A stretch of 64,000 nucleotides of DNA, taken from Streptomyces sp. NRRL S-337. Lineage in GTDB: Bacteria; Actinomycetota; Actinomycetes; Streptomycetales; Streptomycetaceae. This document shows positions 61,455-64,000 of this stretch, in pieces; the stretch's first letter is position 1, and the number at the start of each line of letters is the position of its first letter. The DNA lies in the NCBI RefSeq assembly GCF_000720175.1, contig NZ_JOIX01000002.1, forward strand, positions 1 to 64,000, read 5' to 3'. Both the position numbers and the translations under genes were made by a program. The notes below the pieces were generated by a model. The model was given only the letters and a program-made list of their open reading frames with translations, had not been told where the DNA came from and did not search any database.

Positions 61455-61786
61455 CCTCCGCACTTCTCGGCACACCGACACTCGCCCTCACCAGCCTCGG
61501 ACCTCCCGGTGCCCCAGATGGTTCCGGCAGGGAGATCGTGACGTAATCCAGTTCCTCGAAGACGAGCGGTCGGGGCGGCCGGCTGGCTGATCGCTTGCGG
61601 TGTCCCAGTCAGGCTGTCTGCAGAGGCGAACGCACGATGCGTTCGGCGACCGCAGCGGCATGCCCGATGCGTGCCCCAAGCAGGCCCATGCGTACCCGTC
61701 GAGGCGGTCGCTCGCGGTCAACAGCGGTCCCCAGAGCCCTGTCCAGCAAAGGGCGGGCTGGCATGCCGGCAGCTGTGCGACAGTCA
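61455..61786. other. Intergenic; no gene seen
   Basis: This lies between the convergent pentapeptide-repeat and DUF3995-like genes. No terminator or family signal is recognised. Confidence 0.4.
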
Positions 61787-62401
61787 TCAGCCGATCCCGG
61801 TGATCATCGATGCCAATGACAGGAGCAACGCGCCCAGCGCCCCCACAACACCGTAAAGTCGCAGCTCGCCCCGGGCCTCCAGTCGGCGGACGTACCGCGT
61901 GGTGGCGGCGGCGAAAGCCAGACCGCCGACGATGAACCACGGTCCCCACAGGCAGAGGTACCAGCGGGTCAGCCCGGCCAGGTCAGGCGCGACAGAGCGG
62001 ATCCCGGCCTCAACCAGTACTCCGTGGGCAACGAAGAGACAACCGTGCCAGACGAGCAGCACCGCCGCGCCGCCGCCACAGAACACCATGAGACGGCCGA
62101 TCCGTCTGCCGCGCCGGCGTGTCAGGCCGATACCGATCAGGGCCCCGACGACCTTCAGCAGACCGGTCACCCACAAGACGGCCACGAACCACGCCACTCG
62201 ATCACCAGCGAGCTTCACCAGGGACGGCGCCACCGTCGTCCGCGCGCCGAAGGTCGTTCCCATCGCCCAGGCAAAACTGGGTACCGCAAACAGGAGCCCC
62301 CATACCGCAGCAGCAAGCCCCGGCCATGTGCCCGGCCGAAGGCGGGGTGTCCGGCGCGAGGCCGGACGCTCAGCATCGTCCACGGAAAGCTTGATCGCCA
62401 T
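61787..62401 (-). CDS. DUF3995-like membrane protein
   Basis: 204 residues with five hydrophobic segments: WPGLAAAVWGLLFAVPSFAW, VAWFVAVLWVTGLLKVVGAL, LMVFCGGGAAVLLVWHGCLF, WYLCLWGPWFIVGGLAFAAA and VVGALGALLLSLASMITGIG. The PSFAWAMG segment and the helix layout resemble DUF3995 proteins; function unknown. The ATG at 62401 is preferred, since the upstream extension to 62446 is short and basic without family sequence. Confidence 0.7.
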   Translation of the reverse strand: MAIKLSVDDAERPASRRTPRLRPGTWPGLAAAVWGLLFAVPSFAWAMGTTFGARTTVAPSLVKLAGDRVAWFVAVLWVTGLLKVVGALIGIGLTRRRGRRIGRLMVFCGGGAAVLLVWHGCLFVAHGVLVEAGIRSVAPDLAGLTRWYLCLWGPWFIVGGLAFAAATTRYVRRLEARGELRLYGVVGALGALLLSLASMITGIG

Positions 62402-62641
62402 GAGTCCATCGTGGCCGGATCGTCGACGACGAGGTGTCATCCGCACGGATGATCGACTCCACCGCAGGAGCTAGCTCACGACATCCCTGTGGCGGAGACA
62501 CAGTGCCTCAGCCGGCTCAACCTCCGGTCCCGGTGTCGCGATTGGGCCCGGGCTTGGCATAACTGGCAGACGCCCGCTCGGACCGCACCACGCTCCGTAG
62601 GCTGGTCCGCGGGCCCGACATCTGGCGACCGTGCCCGGCGA

Positions 62642-63604
62642 TCAGGTGTAGACGAAGGCCCCGGGCGCGGTGATGGTGCCGCCCGTCGTGGTTACGGTGA
62701 CGTCCGCCGGGCCGGTGACGGCGGATGGGGGTGTGACGGCGACGATCCGGGTGTTGGAGATGACACCGAAGGCGGCCGCCGCGCCGCCGATCGTCACCGA
62801 CTGTGTGGATCCGAGCTCGGTGCCCACGATGAGGATCGGGTCGCCGCCCGCGGTCGAGCCAAGCGACGGGGTTACGGAGGTGATGCTGGGCGGCCCCGCG
62901 TAGGTGAATGTGGACTGCCCATAGGAGTTGCTCCGTGTCACCACGGTAACCGTGACGGGGCCCGCCGTCTCCGCGGCGGCACGGTTACGGTGACCCGGTC
63001 GTCCAGGACGGACGACGGAGTGACAGCCACGGTGCCGAAGCGCACCGACGTGGTGGTCATCAGGCCCCGGCCGGTGACGGTCAGGGTGCCACCCCCGCCC
63101 AGCGGGCCCGAGGTCGGACTGATCCTGGCCAGCACCGAGTCCGGGAGGTAGTAGAAGCGGCCCACGGTCCGGGTGGTGTGCTGCCCGATGGTGGCGTCGA
63201 TCTTGACGTCGGTGGCGAGGCGTGGCGAGACAGCCAGGATCTCGTGGTCATTGAGGACCGTGAAGGAGGCGGCCGGCTGGCCTCCGAAGCGGACCGCGGT
63301 GGTGTTGCCCAGTCCTTCCCCGATGATGTCCACCGGCGTCCTGACGCTGACGCTGCTACTCCCGAAGTTGGTCACATGGACGTGCCGGCCGTCCGGGTTG
63401 ATCGCCGCCACGATGGGGGCGTGCCCCACCGGGATCTCGTCCGCCACCAGCGGCTCATTCGTCTCCACAGCTTCCCCCCGGCTCCGGGACGCCGCCCGCA
63501 CGTACGGCCAAGGCGCTGGTGCGACCGGTGCTGCTGCTGGTGACCGAAGTGCCGTCTGCTGGAGCGCGTTGGATGGTGCTGACGCTGATGACTATCGGAA
63601 CCAT
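62642..63604 (-). pseudogene. Broken IPT/TIG-repeat surface protein
   Basis: Three segments in shifting frames make up one gene. The ATG at 63604 (AGGAG 6 bases upstream) opens MVPIVISVSTIQRAPADGTS, the first strand of an IPT/TIG repeat, but this frame ends at 63455. A second frame from about 63468 gives a YVTN-like piece (IPVGHAPIVAAINPDGRHVH VTNFGSSSVSV) and two IPT repeats (ISPTSGPLGGGGTLTVTGRG). At about 62970 one base is missing and a third frame continues with GPVTVTVVTRSNSYGQSTFT and a last repeat to the stop at 62642. Propeller repeats appear mostly deleted. Probably inactive. Confidence 0.65.
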
Positions 63605-63685
63605 GACGCTCTCCTTTTCCTCATTTACCGAACCGATCGCAAGCAAGCACTACTGACACTACTGACGAGCCGTCACTTCCCTGGC

Positions 63686-64000
63686 TCAGGACGGGTCGTA
63701 GACATAGGGCAGGGCGTTGCTGTTCCCGGCCGGGGTGTGCGCCACGACGCTCACCGTTCCGGGTGCCCCGACCGGGCTGGTCGCGACGACCTGGCTGTCG
63801 GAGATCGTCGCGAACGAGGCCGGGATGCCGCCGAAGGTCACCGCGTCGGTGTAGGTGAGGTTGCTGCCGCCCAGCACGATCGCGTCGCCGCCGGCGTCAG
63901 AGCCGTGGGAGGGGGTGAGGCTGGTCAGGACGGGAGCTGCGAGGTACGTGTAGTACGGGTTCCCGGTGGCCGCGGTGCTGGTCCCGCCCGGTGTGGTAAC
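63686..64000 (-). CDS. IPT/TIG-repeat protein, C-terminal part (runs off window)
   Basis: 104 codons are visible, open at the window edge. They encode the end of one repeat (VTTPGGTSTAATGNPYYTYL) and a full final IPT/TIG repeat (APVLTSLTPSHGSDAGGDAI VLGGSNLTYTDAVTFGGIPA ... VVAHTPAGNSNALPYVYDPS). These immunoglobulin-like repeats occur in large surface or secreted proteins. The same-strand neighbour at 62642-63604 is a broken paralogue, so this locus probably holds a family of such genes. Confidence 0.8.
   Translation of the reverse strand, partial: VTTPGGTSTAATGNPYYTYLAAPVLTSLTPSHGSDAGGDAIVLGGSNLTYTDAVTFGGIPASFATISDSQVVATSPVGAPGTVSVVAHTPAGNSNALPYVYDPS

Noticed and set aside
1..64000. tRNA, rRNA or riboswitch genes
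   Set aside because: No cloverleaf, rRNA core or riboswitch-like conserved stretch was recognised by eye on either strand. A covariance-model scan would be needed to exclude them fully.

Overview
The window is a 64 kb piece of a high-GC actinomycete chromosome, almost certainly Streptomyces or a close relative. The support is the codon bias, GGAGG-type ribosome sites, GTG starts, overlapping start/stop junctions, and the families present (SpoIIE-type phosphatase, CGNR regulator, LuxR-LAL regulator, I36-type secreted protein, rifampin phosphotransferase). It looks like accessory or chromosome-arm DNA: short transcription units with many divergent regulator/target pairs, little core metabolism, and many broken genes. 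I saw no rRNA, tRNA, CRISPR array or complete insertion sequence.

Layout. 0-3 kb: a small heat-shock protein (Hsp20) divergent from its probable regulator, followed by an intact and a decayed DUF2267 gene. 3.7-7.3 kb: a PAS/SpoIIE phosphatase, then an epoxide hydrolase divergent from a CGNR regulator with two matching operators between them. 7.8-10.6 kb: a three-gene cytochrome P450 operon (ferredoxin, ferredoxin reductase, P450). 11.1-13.4 kb: a membrane M48-type peptidase coupled to a helical protein. 13.5-17.8 kb: small secreted proteins, several broken genes and a two-domain VOC protein. 18.1-22.2 kb: MerR/ene-reductase and LysR/DapA-like divergent pairs. 22.3-23.8 kb: a caspase-like peptidase fused to a histidine kinase, the most unusual gene here. 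24.9-29.9 kb: an ABC exporter operon ending in an exported beta-propeller/phosphoesterase protein.

30.3-33.3 kb: rifampin phosphotransferase with an upstream rifamycin-associated element. 33.6-35.1 kb: a gene graveyard (truncated SARP, frameshifted VOC, frameshifted secreted protein). 36-40.1 kb: a LuxR-LAL regulator facing a secreted ricin-lectin/aerolysin-like protein. 40.6-44.4 kb: FAD monooxygenase, 2H phosphoesterase and erythromycin-esterase-like protein. 44.7-50.8 kb: membrane proteins, a leaderless XRE/membrane-protein pair, a two-component system and a paired bacterial-PH-domain operon. 51-58.3 kb: a blasticidin-S-deaminase-like gene next to an IS630-type remnant, two TetR-controlled units and an Eis-like acetyltransferase. 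58.6-64 kb: a P5C-reductase-like protein, a membrane pentapeptide-repeat protein, a DUF3995-like protein, a broken IPT/TIG gene and the 3' part of a second IPT/TIG gene running off the window.

Two themes recur. One is self-protection or drug modification: rph, erythromycin esterase, blasticidin deaminase, Eis-like acetyltransferase, FAD monooxygenase and P450. These are in separate transcription units, so they do not form a biosynthetic cluster. The other is active decay: at least twelve truncated or frameshifted genes lie between the live ones. All assignments come from reading the sequence; no database search was run.
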